Shown: one piece after another, positions 18,338 to 26,932 of the stretch
Layout of the letters: each line of letters begins with the position of its first letter
How positions within the stretch are numbered: the stretch's first letter is position 1
Assembly (NCBI RefSeq): GCF_905220705.1
Contig: NZ_CAJNAT010000030.1
Coordinates: forward strand, 1 to 64,000
DNA: 64,000 bases
DNA from: Paraburkholderia domus
GTDB taxonomy: Bacteria > Pseudomonadota > Gammaproteobacteria > Burkholderiales > Burkholderiaceae
Reading direction: 5' to 3'
Notes under the pieces: model-generated
What the model saw: only the letters and a program-made list of their open reading frames with translations
The model's database searches: none
Told to the model about the DNA's origin: nothing
Translations under genes and position numbers: made by a program

Positions 18338-20022
18338 CGGCCCAGCATCGGCAGATTGAGGCCTGCCTCGCGCGCCGTTTCCTGTGCGAGTTCATAGCCC
18401 GCATCCGCATGACGCATCACGCCCGTCGCCGGATCGTTGAACAGCACACGGCCGAGGCGCTCCTTCGCCGCATCCGTGCCGTCAGCGACGATCACGACAC
18501 CCGAGTGCTGGCTGAAGCCCATGCCGACCCCGCCGCCATGATGCAGCGAGACCCACGACGCGCCGCCTGCCGTGTTCAGCAGTGCGTTAAGCAGCGGCCA
18601 GTCGCTCACTGCATCCGAGCCGTCTTTCATCGATTCGGTTTCGCGATTCGGGCTTGCGACCGAACCGGTATCGAGGTGATCGCGGCCAATCACGATCGGC
18701 GCCTTCAACTCGCCGTTCCTGACCATTTCGTTGAACGCCTGACCCAGACGATAACGATCCTTCACGCCGACCCAGCAGATCCGCGCGGGCAGACCCTGGA
18801 ACGCAATGCGTTCGCGCGCCATGTCGAGCCAGTTGTGCAGATGCGGATCGTCAGGGATCAGTTCCTTGACCTTCGCATCGGTCTTGTAGATGTCTTCCGG
18901 ATCGCCCGACAGCGCGACCCAGCGGAACGGGCCCTTGCCTTCGCAGAACAACGGACGGATATACGCCGGCACGAAGCCCGGGAAATCGAAGGCGTTTTCC
19001 ACGCCCATTTCCAACGCCATCTGACGGATGTTGTTGCCGTAGTCGAGCGTGGCCGCGCCGCGTTCCTGCAGTGTCAACATGGCCTGCACCTGCTTGGCCA
19101 TCGAGTGCTTGGCGGGCAGCACGATGCTGTCCGGCACCGTCTTCATACGCTCGCGCCAGTCTTCGACATTCCAGCCTTGCGGCAGGTAGCCGTGAATCGG
19201 ATCGTGCGCGCTGGTCTGGTCGGTCACGCAATCCGGTGTGATGCCACGCGTCACGCATTCAGCGAACACGTCCGCTGCGTTGCCGAGCAGGCCGATCGAC
19301 ACCGGCTTGCCCGCTTTCTTCGCTTCTTCGAGCATGGCGAGCGCTTGGTCGAGCGTTGCCGCTTTCTTGTCGACGTAACGCGTCTTCAGACGGAAGTCGA
19401 TCCGTGTCTCATCGCATTCCACCGCGATCATCGAGAAGCCGGCCATCGTCGCGGCCAGCGGTTGCGCGCCGCCCATGCCGCCGAGGCCACCCGTCAGAAT
19501 CCAGCGGCCCGAAGGATCGCCGTTGAAATGCTGGTTCGCCACCGAGAAGAACGTCTCGTAGGTACCCTGAACAATCCCTTGGCTGCCGATGTAGATCCAG
19601 CTGCCCGCGGTCATCTGACCGTACATCATCAGGCCCTTGCGATCGAGTTCGTGGAAGTGTTCCCACGTCGCCCAATGCGGCACCAGATTCGAGTTCGCCA
19701 GCAACACGCGCGGTGCGTCCGCATGCGTCTTGAACACGCCGACCGGCTTGCCCGATTGAATCAGCAGCGTTTCGTCTTCGTTCAGGTCCTTCAGCGACGT
19801 GAGAATCTGATCGAAACAATCCCAGTTACGCGCGGCACGGCCAATGCCGCCGTACACGACCAGCGCGTGCGGATGCTCCGCGACTTCCGGGTCCAGGTTG
19901 TTCTGGATCATCCGGTATGCGGCTTCCGCGATCCAGGTCTTGCAGGTCTTTTCCGCGCCGCGCGGTGCGCGGATCGTGCGGGTCGGGTCCAGACGCGGGT
20001 CGATGTGTTTCGGGTTGTTCAT
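18334..20022 (-). CDS. hutU: Urocanate hydratase
   Basis: A 562-residue urocanase, standard length. It hydrates urocanate to imidazolonepropionate using tightly bound NAD+ as electrophile. Motifs include MNNPKHIDPRLDPTRTIRAP at the start, VYGGIGRAARNW, the NAD-binding GGLGGMGGAQPLA region, and the C-terminal GGGVGMGFSQHSGVVIVADG. The start at 20022 fits the family; an upstream open frame to 20217 is unrelated. It follows hutC by about 90 bases and overlaps hutD. Confidence 0.97.
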   Translation of the reverse strand: MNNPKHIDPRLDPTRTIRAPRGAEKTCKTWIAEAAYRMIQNNLDPEVAEHPHALVVYGGIGRAARNWDCFDQILTSLKDLNEDETLLIQSGKPVGVFKTHADAPRVLLANSNLVPHWATWEHFHELDRKGLMMYGQMTAGSWIYIGSQGIVQGTYETFFSVANQHFNGDPSGRWILTGGLGGMGGAQPLAATMAGFSMIAVECDETRIDFRLKTRYVDKKAATLDQALAMLEEAKKAGKPVSIGLLGNAADVFAECVTRGITPDCVTDQTSAHDPIHGYLPQGWNVEDWRERMKTVPDSIVLPAKHSMAKQVQAMLTLQERGAATLDYGNNIRQMALEMGVENAFDFPGFVPAYIRPLFCEGKGPFRWVALSGDPEDIYKTDAKVKELIPDDPHLHNWLDMARERIAFQGLPARICWVGVKDRYRLGQAFNEMVRNGELKAPIVIGRDHLDTGSVASPNRETESMKDGSDAVSDWPLLNALLNTAGGASWVSLHHGGGVGMGFSQHSGVVIVADGTDAAKERLGRVLFNDPATGVMRHADAGYELAQETAREAGLNLPMLGR

Positions 20023-20114
20023 GGTGGCCCTCAGAGTGCTTGAAAATGTTCGGGAGAATTCGGAAAAATGAGTCAGGAAAACGAGTCGAAAACAGGTCTT
20101 AAAAAGCGGCGAAA

Positions 20115-20810
20115 TCAGAAATGTCCGGTGAAGCGATAGCGGCTGCCGGGATGCCAGAGATTGGCAACCGATGCGACCTGGCTTTGCGACCACGTGCGTC
20201 GATGCAGCACGAGACACGGTTCAAGTTCATCCATCGTCAGCAACGCTCGCGTATCGGCATCCGCAGCCAATGCTTCGATGCGGTACTCGACGCGCTGCAA
20301 TGGCGCCACCCGCACCAGATACTGATTCGGCGTGGTGTTCGTGAAGTCCTGCAACGCGTACTCAGGCGCCACCGCCGGGTTGACCCAGCGCTCTTCCAGT
20401 TGCACCGGCTCGTCGTTTTCGAAATGCAGCACGCGTGAATGAAACACCGGACTGCCCGCGCTCACCTGCATTTCCTCGGCGAGCGCTTCGTCGGCGATGC
20501 TCGCGCCAATGTGCAGCACGTTCGCCTGATAGCGATGACCGCGCGCGACGATTTCGTCGGAGATGCTGCGGATCGCTACCAGCGTCGATTCGTACTTGGG
20601 CCGGGCGACGAACGTGCCCGAGCCCTGCACACGCGTGAGGACCTGCTCCGAGGTCAACTCGCGCAACGCGCGGTTGACCGTCATGCGCGCGACGTTGAAT
20701 TCGCGTGCGAGCTCGTTTTCGGAGGGCACCTGGTCGCCTTCAGCCCATTCGCCCGCATGGATGCGGCCGAGGATGAAGTCCTTGATGCCCTGATAGGCCG
20801 GTGCGTTCAT
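20115..20810 (-). CDS. hutC: Histidine utilisation repressor HutC (GntR family)
   Basis: A 231-residue GntR/HutC-subfamily regulator. Residues ~5-72 form the winged helix (YQGIKDFILGRIHAGEW, then NELAREFNVARMTVNRALREL), followed by a UTRA ligand-binding domain (~90-225) expected to bind urocanate. HutC represses hut genes until urocanate accumulates. It lies between hutH and hutU, so it would repress its own operon through the palindromes upstream of hutH. Confidence 0.96.
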   Translation of the reverse strand: MNAPAYQGIKDFILGRIHAGEWAEGDQVPSENELAREFNVARMTVNRALRELTSEQVLTRVQGSGTFVARPKYESTLVAIRSISDEIVARGHRYQANVLHIGASIADEALAEEMQVSAGSPVFHSRVLHFENDEPVQLEERWVNPAVAPEYALQDFTNTTPNQYLVRVAPLQRVEYRIEALAADADTRALLTMDELEPCLVLHRRTWSQSQVASVANLWHPGSRYRFTGHF

Positions 20811-20847
20811 TAGCTTGATTGCCGTGCTTGAAACGTGTTGTTCGAGC

Positions 20848-22371
20848 TTACTGTTCGGACGTGAACGAGAACGGGCTCAGCTTCGCGATCGTGCCGTCTT
20901 GCACGAGACGCGTGACGGCCTCGATATCCGGTGCGAAATAGTGATCGAGTTCGTAGTGCGCGACGTCCTTGCGCACCGCGTCCATCACCTTCTGCAGGCT
21001 CGGGCTGGTCTTGAACGGCCCGCGCAGATCGACGCCCTGCGCAGCGGCGAGCAACTCGATCGACAGGATGTTCGCGACGTTTTCAGCGATGTCGCCGAGC
21101 TTGCGCGCAGCGAACGTCGCCATCGACACGTGATCTTCCTGATTCGCGGACGTCGGCAGCGAATCCACCGATGCCGGATGCGCAAGCGTCTTGTTCTCCG
21201 ACGCGAGCGCGGCAGCCGTCACGTGAGCAATCATGAAGCCCGAATTCACCCCACCGTCGCGCACGAGGAACGGCGGCAGGCCCGACAGCGTCGCGTCGAT
21301 CAGGAGCGCGATGCGGCGTTCGGCCAATGCGCCGATTTCAGAGACGGCGATCGCGAGGTTGTCGGCAGCGAATGCAACCGGCTCAGCGTGGAAGTTACCG
21401 CCCGACAGCACTTCGCCCGTATCCGGGAAAATCAGCGGATTGTCGGAGACGGCATTCGCTTCCATCAGCAGCACGTCGGCTGCATGACGCATCTGGTCCA
21501 GACACGCGCCCATGACTTGCGGCTGGCAGCGCAGGCTGTACGGGTCCTGCACCTTGTCGCAATCGGCATGCGACACATTGATTGCCGAACCTTCCAGCAG
21601 CGAACGGTAAGCCGCCGCCGCTTCGATCTGACCTTGATGGCCGCGCAGTTCGTGAATGCGCGCGTCGAACGGTTTGACCGAACCCATGGCTGCATCCACC
21701 GACAACGCGCCCGCCACCAGTGCGGTGCGGTACAGGTCTTCGATGGCGAACATGTTGTAGAGCGCGAGCGCGGTCGAGGCTTGCGTGCCGTTCAGCAGCG
21801 CCAGACCTTCCTTCGCTTGCAGCGTGAGCGGCTTGAGGCCGACCAGTTTGAGACCCTCGGTAGCCGGCATGCGCTCGCCCTTCGCGAACACGTCGCCGAC
21901 GCCGAGCAAGGTGGCCGACATATGTGCGAGCGGCGCGAGGTCGCCCGATGCGCCGACCGAACCCTTGACCGGAATCACCGGCAGCACGTCGGCGTTGTAC
22001 AGCGTGATCAGCGCTTCCATCACTTCGCGGCGGATGCCCGAGTGGCCGCGGCCGAGGCTCGACAGCTTCAGCGCGATCAGGAGGCGCACGACCGGGCGCG
22101 ACATCGGCTCACCTACGCCGACCGCATGCGACAGCACCAGATTGCGCTGCAGCAGTTCGAGCTGATCGTGCGGGATGTGCGTGCTGGCGAGGCGCCCGAA
22201 ACCCGTGTTGATGCCGTAAGCCGGCTCGCCCTTGGCGGCGATATCGGCGACGGCTTTGGAACAGGCGTCAATGGCGGCGTGGCTGGCGGGATCGAGTTGC
22301 AGCGCGACATGCTCGCGTGCGATCTGGCGCAGTTGCGGGAGGGTCAGGTAGCCGGGCTTCAGAATCATCAT
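20848..22371 (-). CDS. hutH: Histidine ammonia-lyase
   Basis: A 507-residue histidase that deaminates L-histidine to urocanate, the first step of the pathway. The MIO-cofactor triad Ala141-Ser142-Gly143 is seen in KGSVGASGDLAPLAHM, along with the family blocks YGINTGFG, YSLRCQPQVMGA and PTSANQEDHVSM. The start is the first of two ATGs at 22371 (MMILKPGYLTLP); the frame is open to 22611, but that extension crosses the promoter/operator region and is unlikely to be translated. It is the first gene of the hut cluster. Confidence 0.97.
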   Translation of the reverse strand: MMILKPGYLTLPQLRQIAREHVALQLDPASHAAIDACSKAVADIAAKGEPAYGINTGFGRLASTHIPHDQLELLQRNLVLSHAVGVGEPMSRPVVRLLIALKLSSLGRGHSGIRREVMEALITLYNADVLPVIPVKGSVGASGDLAPLAHMSATLLGVGDVFAKGERMPATEGLKLVGLKPLTLQAKEGLALLNGTQASTALALYNMFAIEDLYRTALVAGALSVDAAMGSVKPFDARIHELRGHQGQIEAAAAYRSLLEGSAINVSHADCDKVQDPYSLRCQPQVMGACLDQMRHAADVLLMEANAVSDNPLIFPDTGEVLSGGNFHAEPVAFAADNLAIAVSEIGALAERRIALLIDATLSGLPPFLVRDGGVNSGFMIAHVTAAALASENKTLAHPASVDSLPTSANQEDHVSMATFAARKLGDIAENVANILSIELLAAAQGVDLRGPFKTSPSLQKVMDAVRKDVAHYELDHYFAPDIEAVTRLVQDGTIAKLSPFSFTSEQ

Positions 22372-22387
22372 GGTGTTGTGTCCTGTC

Positions 22388-22399
22388 TTGTCTATACAA
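22388..22399. promoter_or_regulatory. Candidate HutC operator 1
   Basis: TTGTCTATACAA, one mismatch from the perfect palindrome TTGTATATACAA 39 bases away. It starts only 17 bases upstream of the hutH start codon, so a bound repressor would block transcription. It resembles the published HutC consensus built on TTGTATGTACAA-like palindromes. Confidence 0.65.
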
Positions 22400-22426
22400 T
22401 TCAAGAGGAAGTCTAGCGGCGTCCGC

Positions 22427-22438
22427 TTGTATATACAA
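22427..22438. promoter_or_regulatory. Candidate HutC operator 2
   Basis: The perfect 12-bp palindrome TTGTATATACAA, flanked by C and C. It lies 56-67 bases upstream of the hutH start, where the promoter is expected. Confidence 0.7.
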
Positions 22439-22570
22439 CTTGTTTTTGCAGCTTCCGGATTAGGGGTTTCCATTAGCGCTGGATGCTTGCGTGGCATACA
22501 TGTCACGTGAACCGGGGCTTGGAGTGGTAGCGCGCACCGCACCCCACATGTGTTCGTCGCGATGGATAAC

Positions 22571-22582
22571 TTGTATATACAC
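22571..22582. promoter_or_regulatory. Candidate HutC operator 3
   Basis: TTGTATATACAC, one mismatch from operator 2, about 200 bases upstream of hutH. No gene starts from this point in the other direction, so it could be an auxiliary site for looping or for a more distant hutH promoter. Confidence 0.55.
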
Positions 22583-22744
22583 GTTAAAAAAGTATGGCTG
22601 CAAGCGAACAAAAAGATTCAACGCGCCGGTAGGGGCGGCTGGGTCAGTTGGGGCGGCCACTGCGCCCTTTCCACCCTGGGCCCCAGCCTCTCAGCCTCGA
22701 TGCGCCTCTTACAGAGTTATAGGAGAGCGCACGGACGACGCAAA

Positions 22745-22777
22745 AAAGCCCGCGTACTCACACGAGCCGCGGGCTTT
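22745..22777 (-). terminator. Rho-independent terminator of the LysR gene
   Basis: A perfect 10-bp stem AAAGCCCGCG/CGCGGGCTTT with a 13-base loop, read on the minus strand and ending in a run of T residues, 30 bases past the LysR stop codon. Confidence 0.85.
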
Positions 22778-22806
22778 GTTCAAATGTACGACTGGCGAAG
22801 GGTTCT

Positions 22807-23703
22807 CTAAAGCCTCACCCGCGCCGCGATGAAATCCAGGAAGCACTGCACCCGCCCCGCCAGTGACGCGCTCTGGTAATACACCGCGCTCACCGGCTGC
22901 CGCTCATCCAGCAGCACGTTGCCGAGAATCGGCACCAGCCGCTCTTCGCGCACGTCCGCTGCGGTCATAAAGTCGGCGAGACAGGCGATGCCCCATCCCG
23001 ACAGCGCCAACTGGCGCAATGTCTCGCCGCTCGATGCGGTAATCGCCGGCTCGATCTTCAGCGTCTCGGACTTGCCCTTTCCACCCGCCCGCAACGGCCA
23101 GCGATTCAGATGCTCCGGCGCAGTGAAACCAATCAGGCGATGCGCGCGCAACGCCTCGACGGACTTGGGCTCGCCATACTCGGCCAGATACGCCGGACCG
23201 GCGAGCACCCTCAGTTTGCTGCTGCCCAAGGCGCGCGCATGCAGGGTCGAATCCTGCAAGGTGCCGATGCGGATTGCGATATCCACCTTCTGTTCGAGCA
23301 GATCGACGATCCGCTCGTTGCTGGTCAACTCCAGACGAATCTCCGGATACAGCGCGGAGAACGCCTTCATATGAGGTGCCACGCAATGAAGCATGAACGG
23401 CGACGCCGCATCCACACGCAAGCGCCCCGAGGGCCGCTCGCGGCCGCGCGTGACGGACTCCTCGGCCTCTTCCATCGCATCAAGAATGGCCCGGGCCCGC
23501 TGCAAAAACGCCTCGCCCTCTTCGGTGAGTTGCATACGGCGCGTCGTGCGCCGTACCAGTTCTGTATCGAGTTTCTTTTCAAGGCGCGTGAGCGCCCGGC
23601 TGACGCCCGAGACGGTCTGCCCCAATTTCTCCGCCGCCGCAGTGATCGAACCGCTATCGATCACCGTGACGAACACCAGTAGCTCATCGGTCGAAGTCTT
23701 CAT
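22807..23703 (-). CDS. LysR family transcriptional regulator
   Basis: A 298-residue LysR-type regulator. Residues 1-62 form the winged helix-turn-helix (ELLVFVTVIDSGSITAAAEK, LGQTVSGVSRALTRLEKKL), of the CrgA/DsdC-like subgroup whose members often regulate adjacent oxidoreductases. The C-terminal effector domain begins about residue 90 (GRLRVDAASPFMLHCVAPHM). It is divergent from the NAD-dependent epimerase gene at 23820 with a 116-base shared intergenic region, so it probably regulates that gene. Confidence 0.92.
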   Translation of the reverse strand: MKTSTDELLVFVTVIDSGSITAAAEKLGQTVSGVSRALTRLEKKLDTELVRRTTRRMQLTEEGEAFLQRARAILDAMEEAEESVTRGRERPSGRLRVDAASPFMLHCVAPHMKAFSALYPEIRLELTSNERIVDLLEQKVDIAIRIGTLQDSTLHARALGSSKLRVLAGPAYLAEYGEPKSVEALRAHRLIGFTAPEHLNRWPLRAGGKGKSETLKIEPAITASSGETLRQLALSGWGIACLADFMTAADVREERLVPILGNVLLDERQPVSAVYYQSASLAGRVQCFLDFIAARVRL

Positions 23704-23819
23704 TGTTGATTTCGAATCAAGATTGATTTGAGACTAACACGCTTTTTGCGAGAATCAGAACGGCCGATACTGCGTGGCATGTCATCGTGTTTCCGGTGTT
23801 TCCACCCTAGGAGAACGTC

Positions 23820-24734
23820 TTGAAGATTTTCATCACAGGCGCAAGCGGCTTTATCGGCAGTTCGATCGCGGCGCACCTCGTACGCGCCGGCCACCAGGTG
23901 CGCGGTTTAATCCGCAAACCCGAGCACAGCGCTGAATTGCAACGTCTCGGCATCGAACCCGTGATCGGCACGCTCGACGACCGCGAACTGCTGATCGCCG
24001 AAGCAAAAGCCGCCGACGCGGTCATCAATGCCGCGAGCAGCGACCATGAAGGCGCGGTGAAGGCGCTGATCGACGGCCTCGCCGGTTCCGGCAAGCCGTT
24101 TCTGCATACGAGCGGCTCGAGCATCGTCGGCGATGCGTCGGGCGGCGAAGCGGGCTCTGAATCGGGCGAGGCACGCGTCTATCACGAAGACGCCCTCCCC
24201 GAGCCGACCGCCGATAAGGCAGCACGCGTCGCCATCGATCAACTCGTGCTCGATGCGGCGCAGCGGAACATCCGCTCGGCGGTGCTTTGCAACACGCTCA
24301 TCTATGGCCACGGCGCCGTGCCGGGCAGCGCAAGCGTGCAGTTGCCTCGGCTCGTGCGTCAGGCACAGAAGAGCGGTGTCGTGCGGCACGTGGGCAGCGG
24401 GGGCAACATCTGGTCGAACGTGCATATCGACGATGTCGCCGAACTCTATCGCCTCGCGCTGGAGAATACGCCGGCGGGCGCCTTCTACTTCGTCGAAAGT
24501 GGCGAGGCGTCGTTTCGTGACATGAGCGCCGCGATCGCCCGCGTGATGAAACTCGGCGAAGCGCAAGACTGGCCGCTCGAAGAAGCGCAAAAGGAATGGG
24601 GCTACGAAATGGCTTCATACGGGCTCGGTTCGAACAGCCGCGTGCGCGGTGAACGCGCACGCAAACTGCTCGGCTGGGAGCCCAAACGCGACTCAGTGAT
24701 CGACTGGATTGAGCACGACATGATGCCCCGCTAA
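23820..24734 (+). CDS. NAD-dependent epimerase/dehydratase (extended SDR)
   Basis: A 304-residue Rossmann-fold protein. The dinucleotide motif MKIFITGASGFIGSSIA is at the N-terminus, the conserved sequence HTSGSSIVGDASGG comes later, and IWSNVHIDDVAELY is the substrate-side signature. The catalytic Tyr-x3-Lys is not in its usual clear form (the NTLIYGHGAVPG block is present instead), as in atypical NmrA/SDR members. The start codon is TTG, well placed behind TAGGAG. The substrate is unknown. The divergent LysR regulator suggests inducible expression. Confidence 0.88.
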   Translation: MKIFITGASGFIGSSIAAHLVRAGHQVRGLIRKPEHSAELQRLGIEPVIGTLDDRELLIAEAKAADAVINAASSDHEGAVKALIDGLAGSGKPFLHTSGSSIVGDASGGEAGSESGEARVYHEDALPEPTADKAARVAIDQLVLDAAQRNIRSAVLCNTLIYGHGAVPGSASVQLPRLVRQAQKSGVVRHVGSGGNIWSNVHIDDVAELYRLALENTPAGAFYFVESGEASFRDMSAAIARVMKLGEAQDWPLEEAQKEWGYEMASYGLGSNSRVRGERARKLLGWEPKRDSVIDWIEHDMMPR

Positions 24735-24917
24735 GGGACGTCCCCTGGGGCGTGAGCCAAGCGGACCTCCTTCGAGGCGCCACCAATGGGACTTCCTTCG
24801 GGCCGTAATCCATGTAAGCCCAGACGTTGCAAATCCGTAAGCTCGACTCGCTAGAATCCGGCTCACATAATTGCGCAATTCGACGACACGAGTCGCGCGT
24901 GAGCCCGGATTTGATCG

Positions 24918-25100
24918 ATGACCTTGGCGCTGAATTTCGACTGGCTAACCAACCTGCTGGCGATTATTTTCGTCGTGGCGTGCCTGTACGATGCGCGCTA
25001 CGACGAGTACGGCACGCTGACGCTGTCAGCGGCCGTGATGAGTCTTATCGTGATGGCAATCGAGGTGTTCCTCAGGCCCGCATTCGATATGGCGCTGTAG
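24918..25100 (+). CDS. Small membrane protein, unknown function
   Basis: A 60-residue ORF (MTLALNFDWLTNLLAIIFVV...). Two hydrophobic segments, about residues 9-22 and 37-54, are separated by the charged loop DARYDEYG, consistent with a two-pass inner-membrane protein. No strong ribosome binding site is visible. Neighbouring DNA holds nothing else. I do not recognise a family. It lies on the boundary between ordinary chromosome and the injection-system block. Confidence 0.55.
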   Translation: MTLALNFDWLTNLLAIIFVVACLYDARYDEYGTLTLSAAVMSLIVMAIEVFLRPAFDMAL

Positions 25101-25164
25101 TGGCGGCATGATTCCACCCACGCAGCCTGTTTCGGCGGAATCGTAGTATGCGCGAAAGCGATGG

Positions 25165-26244
25165 CTAGCGCCGCGACGCGGCCATCTTCCCGCGCCCCTT
25201 GCTCAATCGGACGAATCCATCGCCATCGCTCACGAAACCCGAATCGCCGGGCGTCCGGCTCCACGTCGATTTGATCTGCGCCCCCTGTTTCCTGTACCAG
25301 TCTTCCAGCGCGGCGGCACTGCGCACAATCTGCCACTTCCCCCGATTCGCAAACGCTACCGGAAATTCGCCCGGACGAGCGACAGCTTCGATAAGCCCAA
25401 ACAAGCTCGCTTTACTCCTCTCATCCTTATCTGGACTCGTAAGAGAGTACGCCGGAAAATTCACTTGCGGACCATGCCGGATGACACGGCCCTCCACCTC
25501 GTTGAACGGTCTCGCAGGATCTACAGCCGCGACGGCCTGGTTAATCGCGTCGACTATTTCCTGCTCTCTTAAAGATTGCGACGGAACAATTGCTGGTCTG
25601 CCCGCGCCGCTGAAGCTGAGCAAGTCATGCATGTCGTAGTCGCCGGAAAACGGAAGTCTTTGCCATCTTTCTCGCGATTTCAAATCCACGAGGCTTTCAT
25701 CGAGCGCCTCGGCACAGCTCATATCGATCGGGTAGATTTCATGCTTTTGCCCATGAGCGAGCGGCCGTCGATCTGAAGACGCCAAATAGATGCCCTTTAA
25801 TTCGCCGCGTTCCCAGTGCCCCACGTAACCCTCGATCCCGGCACGCCGAACCATCGCCATTTTTTTGTCTGCGTCGGCGGCATACGCGTTTGCGATGGAT
25901 GACGCCTTAATGGTCTTTTCAAGGATGTCGTGCCCTTTTGCAGCAGCCCCGCGCTGCAAGGCACTGATCGTTGCGGGTCCCGCAACACGGAAACTGACGG
26001 CAAAGTTTCCTGCTTTCGATGCCGCCAGAATAGCGTCCGCATGCTCCCGCGCAACGAAATCGCGCTCGACTTCCTGCCTGATCATGTTCGAGTCAGGTTC
26101 GTGCGCTTCCTCGAACCGCTTGATGATCAAAGGCGGTAGAAATAACCTGCCCGGAAGCGGGTTACTGCGCTTATCCGCGCGCTCGGCGGGCCCATTCAGC
26201 GGCGCATATACCGGAGGCAGTTTGCGAACACGGCTTTTCTGCAT
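25165..26244 (-). CDS. ExoY/edema-factor-like nucleotidyl cyclase toxin, probable injection-system cargo
   Basis: A 359-residue protein at the end of the injection-system operon, where Afp/PVC toxins are normally encoded. I read it as a class II (anthrax edema factor / Pseudomonas ExoY type) nucleotidyl cyclase. Lys103 and Lys110 in AAKGHDILEK keep the seven-residue spacing of ExoY Lys81/Lys88 and EF Lys346/Lys353. GDYDMHDLL (Asp202, Asp204) matches the metal-binding DYD motif. RHGPQVNFP (His257, Asn262) matches the EF HGTEQ...FP region. The basic, Pro-rich first ~40 residues could be the packaging leader. ATG 26244 has an AGGAAG site; an open frame extends to a TTG at 26310. Activity is inferred, not shown. 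Confidence 0.72.
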   Translation of the reverse strand: MQKSRVRKLPPVYAPLNGPAERADKRSNPLPGRLFLPPLIIKRFEEAHEPDSNMIRQEVERDFVAREHADAILAASKAGNFAVSFRVAGPATISALQRGAAAKGHDILEKTIKASSIANAYAADADKKMAMVRRAGIEGYVGHWERGELKGIYLASSDRRPLAHGQKHEIYPIDMSCAEALDESLVDLKSRERWQRLPFSGDYDMHDLLSFSGAGRPAIVPSQSLREQEIVDAINQAVAAVDPARPFNEVEGRVIRHGPQVNFPAYSLTSPDKDERSKASLFGLIEAVARPGEFPVAFANRGKWQIVRSAAALEDWYRKQGAQIKSTWSRTPGDSGFVSDGDGFVRLSKGRGKMAASRR

Positions 26245-26310
26245 GACATTTCGCTTCCTGGCTGCCAGGTCGCGTATGGCGTAATCAAGCACGATATTGG
26301 TCCTCGGCAA

Positions 26311-26910
26311 TCATGGAATCTGCTCCATGTCCGCCTCAGTGGTCAGCACACCCATTGCCGTGTCTTTCTTGTCAGTCAGAGAAACCGGCACCGTCACCGA
26401 GGCGTGTAAAGACAAACGAGGCCTATTGCCAAGCGACTGCCAGAAATTACCCAGACTGTTCAATTCGTCTTTGGGCGGGATCATGCGTGTATACGCGCCG
26501 GGTATGTCGCCAAGCTGGCGGTTGTTGATCAAGGCGTTGACGACCTGGTTCATGACCATGATCGCCTGATTGTTCGGCGCGCTTCCCGGACTACCCACAC
26601 CGCTGGTGGTCCGCTCAGGGTCCCAATACGTGATCAGATAATTGCAGCTAACGTTGACCCATCCGGGAGAGATCGTCACTACGTTCGTGCCCGAATCGCG
26701 AGAATTAGTACGCACCTGGGACGTCCGGAGCTGTAGATCTTCGTGTATCTCGTAGAGAAACACGCTCACCGTGGGATCCGACGGCAAGTTATCCAGGTCA
26801 GGTAGATCGAACGTTACTTTCACACCATCGTCTACATAGCTTGTCAATGCTGTACTCAATGCATTGTTGACGTCGATAATGGCAGTACTGGATTGAATCG
26901 CTGCGGTCAT
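26311..26910 (-). CDS. eCIS Pvc16/Afp16-like DUF4255 tube-terminator protein
   Basis: A 199-residue protein matching the DUF4255 (Pvc16 N-terminal) family: IIDVNNALSTALTSYVDDGV, VSVFLYEIHEDLQLRTSQ, VSCNYLITYWDP and NQVVNALINNRQLGDIPG. In Afp/PVC particles this protein caps the end of tube and sheath and stops their polymerisation. It lies after the AAA+ ATPase gene and immediately before the cyclase gene, the canonical position. Confidence 0.9.
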   Translation of the reverse strand: MTAAIQSSTAIIDVNNALSTALTSYVDDGVKVTFDLPDLDNLPSDPTVSVFLYEIHEDLQLRTSQVRTNSRDSGTNVVTISPGWVNVSCNYLITYWDPERTTSGVGSPGSAPNNQAIMVMNQVVNALINNRQLGDIPGAYTRMIPPKDELNSLGNFWQSLGNRPRLSLHASVTVPVSLTDKKDTAMGVLTTEADMEQIP

Positions 26911-26932
26911 CGAATAACTCTCCGTATAAAAA

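Noticed and set aside
18295..20043. Long plus-strand ORF opposite hutU
   Set aside because: High-GC antisense shadow of hutU; Arg/His-rich composition and no ribosome binding site. The same applies to the long frames opposite hutH (20815-22416), hutF (15040-16344), the ALDH gene (62111-63949) and glgA (4246-5565).
20848..22611. Longer hutH starting at 22611
   Set aside because: The added 80 residues run across the palindromic operator region; histidase families start at MMILKPG (22371).
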